The translations under genes and the position numbers were made by a program. Below are positions 9,241-16,767 of a stretch of 64,000 bases of DNA, piece after piece. This DNA is from Geomonas propionica. Lineage in GTDB: Bacteria; Desulfobacterota; Desulfuromonadia; Geobacterales; Geobacteraceae. Positions within the stretch are counted from its first letter, which is position 1. The number at the start of each line of letters is the position of its first letter. The DNA lies in assembly GCF_016458235.1 (NCBI RefSeq), contig NZ_JAEMHK010000007.1:202650-266649 (forward strand), written 5' to 3'. The notes below the pieces were generated by a model, which ran no database searches, was not told the origin of the DNA, and was given only the letters and a program-made list of their open reading frames with translations.

Positions 9241-10170
9241 ATGCTGGAACTATTCAAGGCGCTGTCCGATCCATGCCGACTGCGGTTGGTGGCGGTGCTG
9301 CTCAACTCCGAACTTACCGTCCAGGAACTGACCCAGATCATGGGGATGGGACAGTCGCGCATCTCGCGGCACCTGAAGATCCTGGCAGAGGCGGGCGTGC
9401 TCTCGGTCAAGCGCCAGGGGACCTGGAGCTACTATCGCGCCGGGGAGCAGAACCCCTTCTTTAGTGCCATTCGCCCTGAATTCGAGCGCGCGCTGGAGCA
9501 GCTTCCGGAGCGCCGCAGCGATCTCGCCGCCGTGGCGCAGGCTTTGGATGCTCGCCGCAAGCGTAGCCTGGAGTTCTTCGATCAGCACGCGGCGCAGTGG
9601 GACGAGCTGTCGCGCACGCTACTGCCGGTGCCGGAGTACCAGGAAAGCCTGCTGGCCCTGGTTCCCGAGGTTCCCGTGCTGCTGGAAATAGGTGTCGGCA
9701 CCGGGACCTTGATGGCGCAACTGGCACGCAAGGCAAGACAGGTGATCGGTGTGGACCATTCTCCGGCGATGCTGGTCGAGGCGCGGCGACGCTTGGTGGA
9801 CGACGGAGTCCCGGGGGCGGAACTGAGGCTTGGCGAGATGACCCATCTTCCCATCGCCGACGGCGGCGCGGGTTGCGTAGTGGCCAACATGGTGCTGCAC
9901 CATGCGCCCGACCCGCAGGCGGTGCTGACCGAAATCGTCCGGGTCCTTCAGCCGCAGGGAACGCTGGTGCTTGCCGACCTGGCGCGCCACGAGCGGGAGT
10001 GGGCCCGGGAGCAACTGGCCGACCAGTGGCTTGGGTTCGAGGAGGATGAGCTGCAGGCATGGCTCAAGGCGGCCGGGTTGGCGGACGTTTCCGTGCAGCG
10101 GCTCCCGTCCGAGATCGGCCAGGAGAGCGTGCTGCTGGTGAAGGCGGTAAAGGCAGGGCCTGGGGACTAG
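9241..10170 (+). CDS. sahR: ArsR-type regulator fused to a SAM-dependent methyltransferase domain (SahR-like)
   Basis: A 309-residue fusion. Residues 1-75 form an ArsR winged helix (LFKALSDPCRLRLVAVLL, recognition helix GQSRISRHLKIL). Residues 110-300 form a class I methyltransferase fold with motif I EIGVGTGT at 149-156 and the acidic GVDHS strand. In proteobacteria this architecture is SahR, a repressor of methionine-cycle genes that senses S-adenosylhomocysteine through the methyltransferase-like domain. The next gene here is ahcY, which supports that role. The palindromic operator immediately upstream predicts autoregulation. Alternative: an ArsR/methyltransferase of other specificity, as the pattern is also seen near arsenic genes, but none are present. 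Confidence 0.82.
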   Translation: MLELFKALSDPCRLRLVAVLLNSELTVQELTQIMGMGQSRISRHLKILAEAGVLSVKRQGTWSYYRAGEQNPFFSAIRPEFERALEQLPERRSDLAAVAQALDARRKRSLEFFDQHAAQWDELSRTLLPVPEYQESLLALVPEVPVLLEIGVGTGTLMAQLARKARQVIGVDHSPAMLVEARRRLVDDGVPGAELRLGEMTHLPIADGGAGCVVANMVLHHAPDPQAVLTEIVRVLQPQGTLVLADLARHEREWAREQLADQWLGFEEDELQAWLKAAGLADVSVQRLPSEIGQESVLLVKAVKAGPGD

Positions 10171-10275
10171 GGACTAGTAAAGGCAGACACAGAGAGACAA
10201 ATAAGGGACAGGTGAGCGGGGAGGGGACGGGCCGATCGGTTTTGCCAGCCCCTAGCCCCCAGCCCCTAGCCCCGA
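10158..10275. repeat. Inverted GGGACTA-heptamer arms
   Basis: The left arm (GGGGACTAGGGACTAG, about 10161-10177) and the right arm (CCCCTAGCCCCCAGCCCCTAGCCCC, written in the opposite sense, about 10246-10274) flank roughly 70 bases between sahR and ahcY. The left arm begins inside the last codons of sahR. Related hairpins occur at 19407, 24657 and 26201. Confidence 0.7.
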
Positions 10276-10297
10276 TTCTACAAAAAGGAGAAGTAAC

Positions 10298-11692
10298 GTG
10301 ACCAAGGATTACATCGTTAAGGACATGTCGTTGGCCGATTGGGGCCGCAAGGAAATGATCATCGCAGAAACCGAGATGCCGGGACTCATGGCGATCCGCG
10401 AGGAGTACGCCGCCGCCCAGCCGCTCAAGGGGGCGCGCATCGCGGGCTCGCTGCACATGACCATCCAGACCGCGATGCTCATCGAGACCCTCACCGCGCT
10501 TGGCGCCGAGGTGCGCTGGGCATCCTGCAACATTTTCTCGACCCAGGACCACGCCGCCGCGGCCATCGCCGCCGCAGGCATCCCCGTTTTCGCGCACAAG
10601 GGCGAGACGCTGGCGGAATACTGGGACTACACCCACAAGATCTTCGAGTGGCACGACGGCGGCGCCCCGAACATGATCCTCGATGACGGCGGCGACGCGA
10701 CCCTGCTGCTGCACCTCGGCAGCGACGCGGAGAAGGACGCTTCTGTGATCGCCAACCCCACCTGCGAAGAGGAGCAATTCCTGTTCGCGGCCATCAAGAA
10801 GCGCCTTGCCGAGAAGCCGGGCTGGTACTCCAAGACCGCCGCCTGCATCAAGGGCGTCACCGAGGAAACCACCACCGGTGTGCACCGCCTGTACCAGATG
10901 TTCGAGAAGGGTACGCTGAAGTTCCCGGCCATCAACGTCAACGACTCGGTCACCAAATCGAAGTTCGACAATATCTACGGCTGCCGCGAGTCCCTGATGG
11001 ACGGCATCAAGCGCGCCACCGACGTGATGGTGGCGGGCAAGGTGGCGGTCATCTGCGGCTATGGCGATGTCGGCAAGGGTTGCGCCCAGGCTATGCGCGG
11101 GCTGCAGGCCCAGGTGTGGGTCACCGAGGTCGACCCGATCTGCGCGCTGCAGGCGGCCATGGAAGGGTACAAGGTGGTCACCATGGAGTGGGCGTCCGAC
11201 AAGGCTGACATCTTCGTCACCACCACCGGCAACATCGACGTCATCACCCACGACCACATGAAGGCCATGAAGCACAACGCCATCGTCTGCAACATCGGGC
11301 ACTTCGACAACGAGATCGAGGTGGCCAAGCTGAAGCAGTACAAGTGGGAAAACATCAAGCCGCAGGTCGACCACGTCATCTTCCCGGACGGCAAGCGCAT
11401 CATCCTCTTGGCAGAAGGGCGCCTGGTCAACCTCGGTTGCGCCACCGGCCACCCCTCCTACGTTATGTCCTCCTCCTTCGCCAACCAGACCCTGGCGCAG
11501 ATGGAGATCTTCTGCAACCCCGATAAGTACCCGGTCGGCGTCTACATCCTGCCTAAGGAGTTGGACGAGAAGGTGGCGCGCCTGCAGTTGAAGACGCTTG
11601 GCGCCATGCTGACCGAACTGTCCGATGCGCAGGCCGCCTACATCGGCGTCAAGAAGGAAGGGCCGTACAAGTCGGAGCATTACCGGTATTAA
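10298..11692 (+). CDS. ahcY: S-adenosylhomocysteine hydrolase
   Basis: A 464-residue NAD-dependent enzyme that splits SAH into adenosine and homocysteine and so relieves product inhibition of methyltransferases. Recognisable blocks are [16 protein letters not shown] near the N-terminus, [38 protein letters not shown] (substrate site), the Rossmann motif [10 protein letters not shown] and the C-terminal KSEHYRY tail. The start is GTG at 10298 with an AAAAGGAG site. It follows sahR by 127 bases, consistent with control by SAH, although the gap holds a repeat element rather than an obvious second operator. Confidence 0.97.
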   Translation: MTKDYIVKDMSLADWGRKEMIIAETEMPGLMAIREEYAAAQPLKGARIAGSLHMTIQTAMLIETLTALGAEVRWASCNIFSTQDHAAAAIAAAGIPVFAHKGETLAEYWDYTHKIFEWHDGGAPNMILDDGGDATLLLHLGSDAEKDASVIANPTCEEEQFLFAAIKKRLAEKPGWYSKTAACIKGVTEETTTGVHRLYQMFEKGTLKFPAINVNDSVTKSKFDNIYGCRESLMDGIKRATDVMVAGKVAVICGYGDVGKGCAQAMRGLQAQVWVTEVDPICALQAAMEGYKVVTMEWASDKADIFVTTTGNIDVITHDHMKAMKHNAIVCNIGHFDNEIEVAKLKQYKWENIKPQVDHVIFPDGKRIILLAEGRLVNLGCATGHPSYVMSSSFANQTLAQMEIFCNPDKYPVGVYILPKELDEKVARLQLKTLGAMLTELSDAQAAYIGVKKEGPYKSEHYRY

Positions 11693-11702
11693 GAGGCAAC
11701 TG

Positions 11703-11852
11703 ACGTTCAACGTTCAACGTTCTACGTTCTACGTTGCAAGCTCGCTTCCACCCTCTCCCCCCGGGAGAGGGATGGGGTGAGGGCGTTGCCACGAAGAAAG
11801 GTCGCTGCAGGTGCCACTGAGGGGGGGCGAATGATTATTCGCCCCTACAGGT
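11703..11852. repeat. Cluster of three repeat types after ahcY
   Basis: In order: a GTTCTAC/GTTCAAC heptamer array (11703-11735); a REP-like palindrome of the CCCTCTCCC...GGGAGAGGG...GTGAGGG family (11751-11784); and a perfect palindrome with half-site GGGGCGAATGA followed by TACAGG (11826-11852), also present at 16687-16716. No coding sequence is seen in this gap. Confidence 0.75.
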
Positions 11853-11887
11853 GGGACATCTGTTCCCGGCAAAATAACGATACAAAA

Positions 11888-11925
11888 GGAAAGGGCGCCT
11901 GCTTTTAGCGGCGCCCTTTCTTATC
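11888..11925. terminator. Bidirectional rho-independent terminator
   Basis: AAGGGCGCC pairs with GGCGCCCTT around about 10 bases. T's follow on the plus strand (TTTCTTATCC) and TTTCC-type sequence on the minus strand. It sits between ahcY and the convergent 29-codon gene. Confidence 0.75.
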
Positions 11926-11989
11926 CTTCCTGCTCGTTTTCTGCGGCCTTCTTCTTTTTACCCCGGTCCCCGGAGCATGCGGGAGACAT

Positions 11990-12079
11990 TCAAGTCTCGA
12001 TCCCCATGCGGGGCAGGATGAAGCGCTGCAGCACCACCCAGCCTGCCACGATACCACCCAAAATCAGCATTTCTTGCAT
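11990..12079 (-). CDS. 29-residue single-span membrane peptide
   Basis: A short frame starts at ATG 12079 with a strong GGGAGGTG ribosome binding site 5 bases upstream. The peptide begins MQEMLILGGIVAGWVVLQ and ends RFILPRMGIET. That is one hydrophobic segment (residues 4-18) followed by a positively charged tail, as in small inner-membrane proteins with a cytoplasmic C-terminus. It faces a bidirectional terminator downstream and has an A+T-rich upstream region suitable for a promoter. It is not part of the neighbouring moeA operon by spacing (100 bases beyond the moeA stop). I do not recognise the family and make no functional claim; conservation across Geobacteraceae would be the test. Confidence 0.6.
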   Translation of the reverse strand: MQEMLILGGIVAGWVVLQRFILPRMGIET

Positions 12080-12179
12080 GTTGCACCTCCCGAATATTAG
12101 CATTTGCTTTATCGCATATTCGGGAAAGAAAATATAGCAAATAAATTATTATTATGACGCGTTCAGCTTTGCTTCAGCA

Positions 12180-13421
12180 TTAGGAACAGCACCTTATGCC
12201 GACCTCCCCCTCGCTCAGCAGGTCAACTTCCCTCATCAATGCCAGGTCGACTTCGCTCCCGGCGGGGATGAAGGTGGCATCGCAGGGTAGGGCGGCCAGG
12301 GCGTCGCACCTGGTCATGGTGCTCAGGATGGCGGTGTGCTGTTCGCCGGCGCAGTAGGCGACGTGCCGGCCGTGGCGCTTCTTCACGGTGACCCTGATGA
12401 AGTGCAGCTTGCCCGGCTTCTTGTGCGCGTCCTCGGCCAGTATCCCTTTTACGAAGGGGGGAAGCACCCGGTGGTGCCCCATCATCTTCAGGAGGGCGGG
12501 CTTCACCAACAGCTCGAAGGTCACCATGGTGGAAACCGGGTTGCCGGGGAGCGAGAAGATCGGTTTTCCCTGCCATACCGAGAAGGCGGTGGGGCCGCCC
12601 GGCTTCATCCCGATCTTCCAGAACAGTTCTTCCGCGCCGAGGCTCGCGGCGACCTCCCTGACCAGGTCGCGGTCTCCGGCGGAGACGCCTGCCGAGGTGA
12701 TCAGGGCGTCGCAGCAAAGTCCCTCCTGCATCTTGTCCCGGTGGCTCTGCAGGTTGTCCCGCGCTATCCCGAGCAGGACCGGTTCCGCTCCGGCCTCGCG
12801 CACGGCGGCGGCAAGCGACAGGGCGTTGGAGTTGATCACCTTGCCCGCTCTCGGACTTTCGCCCAGCTCGATGAGTTCGTCTCCGGTAGAAAGGATCGCC
12901 ACGCGCGCCTTGCGGTATACCGGCACCAGCGCCTGTCCCATGGCCGCCAGCATGCCGATCTCGGCGGGCCGGATCTGGCTGCCGGCAGGGAGGACCTGGG
13001 TGCCGCAGGCCACGTCGCTACCTCTGACCCGGACGTGCTGTTTGGGGAGCGCCCGCTGCTGGATGACGACCTGGTCCCCTTCCTGCTCGGTCTCTTCGAT
13101 GGGCACCACGGCGTTGCAGCCGGGGGGGATGGGGGCGCCGGTCATGATCCGGACCGCGCAGCCGACGCTTACCGCGGGGCATTGCTCCTCACCGGCAGGC
13201 AGGAAGCCGGTGATGTTGAGACGGGTGGGACTCGAGGTGCAATCGGCGGCGTGCACGGCATAGCCGTCCATGGCCGAATTGTCGTACTGCGGCAGGTCCC
13301 AGGGGGCCATGATGTCCGTGCTAACCACGCGCCCCAGGGCGTCGGACAGCAGGACGTTCTCTTCACCCAACGGGGCGACGTGGGCCAGGATGATGCCTCG
13401 CGCTTCTTCAAAGCTTGGCAT
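12180..13421 (-). CDS. moeA: Molybdopterin molybdenumtransferase, MoeA family
   Basis: A 413-residue protein that inserts molybdate or tungstate into adenylated molybdopterin. It has the N-terminal DALGRVVSTDIMAPWDLPQYDNSAMDGYA signature in overlapping blocks, the MPT-binding ILSTGDELIE, NSNALSLAAAV, SAGVSAGDRD, the KPGGP loop and FSLPGNPVSTMVTFELLV. A C-terminal beta domain follows. The ATG at 13421 has an AGGTG site; 21 upstream in-frame codons lack one. It ends the minus-strand series ADH, AOR, moaD-like, hesA-like, moeA, so it may serve the tungsten cofactor of AOR (inference). It ends in a double cysteine. Confidence 0.92.
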   Translation of the reverse strand: MPSFEEARGIILAHVAPLGEENVLLSDALGRVVSTDIMAPWDLPQYDNSAMDGYAVHAADCTSSPTRLNITGFLPAGEEQCPAVSVGCAVRIMTGAPIPPGCNAVVPIEETEQEGDQVVIQQRALPKQHVRVRGSDVACGTQVLPAGSQIRPAEIGMLAAMGQALVPVYRKARVAILSTGDELIELGESPRAGKVINSNALSLAAAVREAGAEPVLLGIARDNLQSHRDKMQEGLCCDALITSAGVSAGDRDLVREVAASLGAEELFWKIGMKPGGPTAFSVWQGKPIFSLPGNPVSTMVTFELLVKPALLKMMGHHRVLPPFVKGILAEDAHKKPGKLHFIRVTVKKRHGRHVAYCAGEQHTAILSTMTRCDALAALPCDATFIPAGSEVDLALMREVDLLSEGEVGIRCCS

Positions 13422-13498
13422 GATGCACCTCGGTGCTCTATGCGGCGTCGTCGACGGCGTCGCTCTTTTTTTTAGCGGCAGCATTGCCGCTTTGATTC

Positions 13499-13532
13499 TC
13501 CCTCACCCCAGCCCTCTCCCGAGGGCGAGGGG
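13499..13532. repeat. REP-like palindrome between hesA-like and moeA genes
   Basis: A single copy of the CCTCACCCCAGCCCTCTCCC-GAGGGCGAGGG family lies in the 121-base gap. A nearby 7-bp hairpin (AGCGGCA/TGCCGCT, 13475-13492) borders a run of eight T's on its 5' side on the plus strand, the wrong side for a terminator. Confidence 0.6.
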
Positions 13533-13542
13533 GGCAGAGCGA

Positions 13543-14394
13543 TTAGGCCGCGTCCACCAGGGTTACCACGACCGGCGCGTAGGAGATCTCCTGCATCTCC
13601 ATTTCCAGCAGGTCGATGGAGAGCTTGCGGTTCCTGAGCGGCTCCCCCGTGCCCAGCAGTATCTTGCAGACTTCGGCGACTTCGAGGCTTGCCACCACGG
13701 CCGGGGTGAAGGAGGGATTGCCGAGCTGCTGCTCGATCCCCTTGCCCGCTACATAATGGCGATAGATCTGCTGCACCGTGGTCTCGCCGGGGAACTGGGA
13801 GGCGACGTGGCCGTACCAGCCGCCGATGGCGCCGTGGACCATGGGGATTCCGGCGGTGTTGCAGACCTCCGCCAACTCCAGCCGGTAAGGGATGCTATCC
13901 AGCGCGTCCACCGCCACGTGCGCTCCGGCCAAAAGCTCCAAGCCGTTGGCAAGGCAGAAGGCGTCCTGGATGGCGGTGACCGTGACGGCGGGATTGATCT
14001 GCGCCAGCCGTTCGGCCGCCGCCTCAACCTTGGGCTGACCCAGGGAGGCCGGGGTGGAGAGGATCTGCCGGTTCAGGTTGTGTTCTTCGAAGATGTCCGG
14101 GTCGATGGCGACGATCTGCCCGACCCCGAGCCGTGCCAGTTCTTCCAGGACGTATCCCCCCAGGCCGCCGCAGCCGATTACCGCCACGCGGCTTTTGAAC
14201 AGGCGCAGTTGCTGTTCGATCTGGATCATGTTCCGGTTGCGCTGGTACCGCGCCGGGAACAGCCCGTTTTGCAGGGCGAGCAGCTCGACCGCGGCGTGGC
14301 TCAGCTTGAAGCGCTTCGCGGTGGCGTCCTGGGCGCTCCAGGGGAGCAGGCCGTCCTTGGTCTGTTCTTTCAGAAAAGTGATGACCTTGCGCAT
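13543..14394 (-). CDS. E1-like sulfur-carrier adenylyltransferase (ThiF/MoeB/HesA family)
   Basis: A 283-residue protein with the E1 nucleotide-binding motif VAVIGCGGLGGYVLEELARLGVG and DPDIFEEHNLNRQ (the catalytic Arg/Asn pair). It also has VDALDSIPYRLELAEVC and VHGAIGGWYGHV. It should adenylate the C-terminal glycine of a MoaD/ThiS-type carrier, whose gene ends one base upstream of this start. About 65 extra N-terminal residues precede the Rossmann fold. The two CxxC zinc motifs of MoeB/ThiF are not visible. In the AOR cluster it most likely loads sulfur carrier for molybdopterin synthesis (inference); thiamine synthesis is a less likely alternative. Confidence 0.85.
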   Translation of the reverse strand: MRKVITFLKEQTKDGLLPWSAQDATAKRFKLSHAAVELLALQNGLFPARYQRNRNMIQIEQQLRLFKSRVAVIGCGGLGGYVLEELARLGVGQIVAIDPDIFEEHNLNRQILSTPASLGQPKVEAAAERLAQINPAVTVTAIQDAFCLANGLELLAGAHVAVDALDSIPYRLELAEVCNTAGIPMVHGAIGGWYGHVASQFPGETTVQQIYRHYVAGKGIEQQLGNPSFTPAVVASLEVAEVCKILLGTGEPLRNRKLSIDLLEMEMQEISYAPVVVTLVDAA

Positions 14395-14395
14395 A

Positions 14396-14620
14396 TCAGC
14401 CTCCTCCGACCAGGGGAAAGAGCGAAAGAATATCGCCGTGGCTCAACGTGCTGTCCAGTTCACCGTGCCGTCCGTTCAGCATCACGATGCCGATTTCTTC
14501 CTCGGTGAGTCCCAGGGAAAGCACCACCTGGCGCACCTCGGTCCCTTCGGCGAGTTCCTGCTCGGCGATCTTGAACCTGCCGTTTCTGAATGTGGCGAAA
14601 AGCTTGAGTGTTATCTTCAT
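14396..14620 (-). CDS. MoaD/ThiS-family sulfur carrier protein
   Basis: A 74-residue ubiquitin-like protein: MKITLKLFATFRNGRFKIAE at the start, VMLNGRHGELDSTLSHGDILSLFPLV, and the diagnostic C-terminal GG(G) that is thiocarboxylated. The ATG at 14620 has an AGGTG site; the frame is open further 5' but runs through a terminator hairpin. The E1-like gene begins one base after its stop, so the pair is almost certainly co-translated. MoaD and ThiS cannot be separated by eye; the AOR/moeA context favours pterin cofactor synthesis. Confidence 0.88.
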   Translation of the reverse strand: MKITLKLFATFRNGRFKIAEQELAEGTEVRQVVLSLGLTEEEIGIVMLNGRHGELDSTLSHGDILSLFPLVGGG

Positions 14621-14646
14621 GCGGCACCTGCGTGTTTGGCTCAAAC

Positions 14647-14680
14647 GGAAAAACCCGGCGTGACTTCCGTCACGCCGGGC
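14647..14680 (-). terminator. Rho-independent terminator inside the AOR-moaD series
   Basis: On the minus strand an 11-bp perfect stem (CCCGGCGTGAC / GTCACGCCGGG, 4-base loop) is followed by TTTTTCCG. It starts 12 bases after the AOR stop and lies before the moaD-like start. It should reduce read-through, making AOR much more abundant than the cofactor proteins. Confidence 0.8.
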
Positions 14681-14691
14681 AAAGGTGGTTC

Positions 14692-16422
14692 CTAGAAGTT
14701 CCAGAACTCGTCGATTTCCTCGTCGGTGAAGTCCCACACCGCGTTGTGCGGCGCGACCGGTTCGGTCTTGAAGAAGTCCGGCAGGCGGTCGTGGACGTTA
14801 GTGAGGCCGGCCTTCTGGTTGAAGTCGCGCTCCAGTTTCAGGATGTACTTGCCCAGGTTGGTGACGTCGTCGCCGGTGAGGGCGATGCCGAAGCGGGCGT
14901 TGATCATGTCGATCAGGGCCGGCAGGCACTCCGGGATGTCCAGCGCCGGGAAGGCGACGAAGATGCACATACCGGTGGAGTCAACCGCGGCGGTTGCGAT
15001 CTGCAGGTTGCGGGAAAGCTCGACCTGGCCCTCTTTCTTGAGCGGATCCACGTAGCCGCCGACGTTCAGGATGTTGGTGGCGATGGTGTAGCCGGAGGTG
15101 TGGTCGGCGCCCATGGTGGAGGTGGCGTAGGTGATGCCGATGCCCTTGACGGAACGCGGGTCGTAAGCCGGGATGCCCTGGTTCTTGACGACCGGTACGC
15201 GGGTCACGCCGTAGGTGCGGCCGACGGAGCCTGCGCCGCCGCCCAGGATGCGGCCGAGGGCGGTACCCTTGCCGATCTCGTCGGTCAGCAGGCGGAGCAT
15301 CTCCTTGGAGTCGCCCCACTTCAGGATGCCGGCTTCCATGGCCACGCCGAACATGACTGCGGTTTCGATGGAGTCGATCCCGATGTCGTCCATCAGGTTG
15401 TCGGCGCGTGCGATGTCGTCCAGGTTGTCGATGCAGCAGTCAGCGCCCAGGCCCCAGATGGTCTCGTACTCGAAGCCGGATGTGACGTATTTGCCATCCT
15501 TGTCGTGATAGACCTGCGAGCACTGGATGATGCAGCCGGCATGGCAGCCGTGTTTGGGCTTGCCGCCGCGCTCCACGATGGTGTCGTGCATGGTCTCGCC
15601 GGAGATCTTGTCATGGGCTTCGAACTGGCCGGTGGTGAAGTTCCTGGTCGGCAGGCCGCCCGCCTCGTTGAGGATGTTGACCAGGACGTTGGTGCCGTAG
15701 GTCGGGAGACCTTCGCCGGAAACCGGGTGGTCGAGAAGCGCCTTGGAGAACGCCCTTGCTGCGGTCTTGAATTTCTCCGGATCCGCGATGGTCACGGGTT
15801 TCGCGCCTTCGCCGTCGATGGAGATGAATTTGATCTGCTTGGAACCCATGACCGCGCCCAGGCCGCCGCGGCCGTGGCTGCGGATCTTGCTGTCCGGGTC
15901 CTTGACGGAGATGTTGGCCGCGGTCATCTTCAGTTCGCCGGCCGGGCCGATGGTGAGGACGCCGGTCTTTTTGCCCAGGCGGGCCTCGACCGCGTCGATC
16001 ACGGCGAAGTTACCAAGGCCAAGCAGTTCCTTCTCTTCGTTGATGGTGACGCCGTTCAGGCCCACGGCCAGGTTGTACCAGGCGCCGGTTTTCGGTGCGC
16101 CCTCGATGATGATGGCCTTGATGCCGAGTTTCGCCAGCATCTGTGCCGCGGTGCCGCCTGCGTTGGACTCCTTGATGCCGCCGGTGAGCGGGCTCTTGGC
16201 GCCTGCGGAGAGGCGGCCGGAGTTGGCCGCTGCGGTGCCGGTCAGAAGGCCCGGTGCGAAGACCAGTTTGTTGTCGGCGGAAAGCGCGTGGCAGGTCGGC
16301 GGTACTTCGGCGGCCACGATGGTGGAGGTGAGGCCACGGCCACCCAGGCCTGCCCATGCTGCCGGAACTGCTTCGATCTTGGTGGTGAGGTCGGTCATGT
16401 TGACGCGAAAAATCTTATCCAT
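14692..16422 (-). CDS. aor: Tungsten-type aldehyde:ferredoxin oxidoreductase
   Basis: A 576-residue enzyme of the AOR family, which interconverts aldehydes and carboxylic acids with ferredoxin using a tungsto-bispterin and a [4Fe-4S] cluster. Seen: KIFRVNMTDLTTK start, WAGLGGRGLTS, the first pterin loop, SHGRGGLGAVMGSK, and candidate cluster cysteines C293, C297 and C301 (GCHAGCIIQC) with C486 (DSTGMCIF). The spacing C-x3-C-x3-C differs from the C-x2-C-x3-C of Pyrococcus AOR. ATG 16422 is chosen over a TTG three codons upstream because of the spacing to GGGAG. Its neighbours are an Fe-alcohol dehydrogenase and cofactor genes, suggesting alcohol-aldehyde-acid conversion. Tungsten rather than molybdenum is inferred from the family. 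Confidence 0.93.
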   Translation of the reverse strand: MDKIFRVNMTDLTTKIEAVPAAWAGLGGRGLTSTIVAAEVPPTCHALSADNKLVFAPGLLTGTAAANSGRLSAGAKSPLTGGIKESNAGGTAAQMLAKLGIKAIIIEGAPKTGAWYNLAVGLNGVTINEEKELLGLGNFAVIDAVEARLGKKTGVLTIGPAGELKMTAANISVKDPDSKIRSHGRGGLGAVMGSKQIKFISIDGEGAKPVTIADPEKFKTAARAFSKALLDHPVSGEGLPTYGTNVLVNILNEAGGLPTRNFTTGQFEAHDKISGETMHDTIVERGGKPKHGCHAGCIIQCSQVYHDKDGKYVTSGFEYETIWGLGADCCIDNLDDIARADNLMDDIGIDSIETAVMFGVAMEAGILKWGDSKEMLRLLTDEIGKGTALGRILGGGAGSVGRTYGVTRVPVVKNQGIPAYDPRSVKGIGITYATSTMGADHTSGYTIATNILNVGGYVDPLKKEGQVELSRNLQIATAAVDSTGMCIFVAFPALDIPECLPALIDMINARFGIALTGDDVTNLGKYILKLERDFNQKAGLTNVHDRLPDFFKTEPVAPHNAVWDFTDEEIDEFWNF

Positions 16423-16484
16423 GCTTTTCAAGCTCCCTGTTTTTGTTTAGTTTTACCGGCAGTACGACCGCCGGGACTCCTTTC

Positions 16485-16575
16485 CAAGAGGGAGGCCCCG
16501 CCGTTTCCAGCGAAACCCGTTGGCCTGGAGCCATGAGGGGAGGTCCCTTTTAGGCTGCGACGGCTCGGAGATTTT
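16485..16575 (-). ncRNA. Candidate molybdenum/tungsten cofactor (Moco/Tuco-like) riboswitch
   Basis: The 345-base leader between the ADH stop and the AOR start is non-coding on the minus strand. It contains CTCCGAGCC near 16570-16562 and GGCCTCCC near 16497-16490. These resemble the conserved 5' and 3' core segments I recall for Moco RNAs, with short hairpins between (GGTTTCGCTGGAAACGG region). Moco RNAs precede moaA, moeA and AOR genes, and a form lacking one stem is proposed to sense tungsten cofactor. I could not confirm the closing P1 stem by eye, so this remains a candidate. An upstream hairpin (GATGCGT/ACGCATC, 16577-16611) is also present. Confidence 0.4.
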
Positions 16576-16686
16576 TGATGCGTGACTGACCCGACACCGC
16601 TTACGCATCTCTTGCATGTGTTCGGACCTGCGCGCCGGTTGGGGCCGCAGGCGGTGTTGCCTTTACCCGCTAGAAGCGGGAAGTGC

Positions 16687-16750
16687 GGGGGCGAATGATT
16701 ATTCGCCCCTACAGGTGTTCGTGCCGTTGCCCCTTCCCCCGGAGGGGAGG
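16687..16750. repeat. Palindromic repeats between ADH and AOR
   Basis: A second copy of the GGGGCGAATGA-centred palindrome with trailing TACAGGTG (16687-16716) matches the copy at 11826. It is followed by a G/C palindrome (TGCCCCTTCCCCC...GGGGCA, 16728-16754) immediately after the ADH gene that may act as its terminator. Confidence 0.7.
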
Positions 16751-16767
16751 GGCATTGGGCCTATCTA

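Noticed and set aside
11958..12140. 60-codon minus-strand frame overlapping the 29-residue peptide gene
   Set aside because: No ribosome binding site and low-complexity translation; the shorter frame has strong initiation signals.
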